From NCBI GenBank assembly GCA_938030845.1, contig CALHIC010000409.1, forward strand, positions 1-6,299: DNA of 6,299 nt. Direction: 5' to 3'. Position 1 is the first letter of the stretch. Every line of letters begins with the position of its first letter. The DNA is from an uncultured Oribacterium sp. GTDB taxonomy: Bacteria; Bacillota; Clostridia; Lachnospirales; Lachnospiraceae. The notes under the pieces are model-generated. The model did no database searches. It was not told the DNA's origin and was given only the letters and a program-made list of their open reading frames with translations. A program made the position numbers and the translations under genes. Shown here piece by piece: positions 6,193-6,299 of this stretch.

Positions 6193-6299
6193 CATTCTCA
6201 CTAACCTCGCCTTCGTAGTGAAGGACTGTATTCTTTGTAACGATGCGCTCTGATGCAGTATGGGTCTTGTAATTGGGGCACGCTCTCGCTAACTTCGCC
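6193..6299. repeat. Imperfect 19-bp direct repeat, 88-bp period, at the right window edge
   Basis: CATTCTCACTAACCTCGCC (6193-6211) and CGCTCTCGCTAACTTCGCC (6281-6299) match at 15 of 19 positions and are 88 bp apart. The second copy ends exactly at the window edge, so more copies may lie beyond. The first copy is followed by a small hairpin, CCTTC-GTAGT-GAAGG (6210-6224), and TCACTA/TAGTGA (6198-6203 and 6216-6221) could form an alternative stem. The block lies upstream of the proS promoter and resembles part of a dispersed or tandem intergenic repeat. No convincing gene was found in 6143-6299. Confidence 0.55.

Noticed and set aside
6070..6299. T-box riboswitch upstream of proS
   Set aside because: No AGGGTGG-type T-box core or terminator/antiterminator pair was found, and the predicted leader is only about 38 nt.
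6201..6299. 3' end of an upstream minus-strand gene (open from the edge to TAG at 6201-6203)
   Set aside because: Only 32 codons, with no recognisable domain, and it coincides with the 88-bp direct repeat; cannot be decided from this window.

Overview
The window looks like chromosomal DNA of an anaerobic Firmicute, most likely Clostridia and possibly a Lachnospiraceae relative. The signs are strong AAGGAG/GGAGG-type ribosome binding sites, A/T-rich sigma-A-like promoters, a short eukaryote/archaeal-type prolyl-tRNA synthetase, and lipoate-ligase paralogues beside lipA. The lineage is inferred from these traits; no marker gene fixes it. All convincing genes lie on the minus strand, so transcription runs right to left.

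Right part (about 3357-6299): an upstream region with a 19-bp imperfect direct repeat at the window edge, then a good promoter, then proS and cca 13 nt apart. The two genes form a tRNA-function operon: charging of tRNA-Pro, and synthesis or repair of the CCA end. A perfect 20-bp inverted repeat with a 19-nt loop follows cca and probably separates the two operons.

Left part (1-3244): a second promoter and a leader hairpin, then four genes of lipoyl metabolism: a lipoate-protein ligase (332 aa), a free-standing 80-aa lipoyl domain, lipoyl synthase (lipA), and a second, divergent lipoate-protein ligase that is cut by the left edge. Together they could supply and lipoylate a small carrier protein. 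Either ligase could attach scavenged lipoate; if one attaches octanoate, LipA could insert the sulfurs afterwards. The enzyme complex that uses the carrier is not in the window.

The most unusual DNA is the 122-bp gap between the lipoyl-domain gene and lipA, which is almost entirely repeats. One array holds three 39-bp copies of the last 13 codons of the lipoyl-domain gene, stop codon included. It runs straight into a 12-bp array in which each full unit carries a Shine-Dalgarno-like AGGGAG and the lipA start codon lies in a degenerate unit. Other points of interest are the opposite pattern of motif loss in the two ligases and a vicinal Cys-Cys in the lipoyl domain. No RNA genes, transposases, CRISPR arrays or intact mobile elements were seen.
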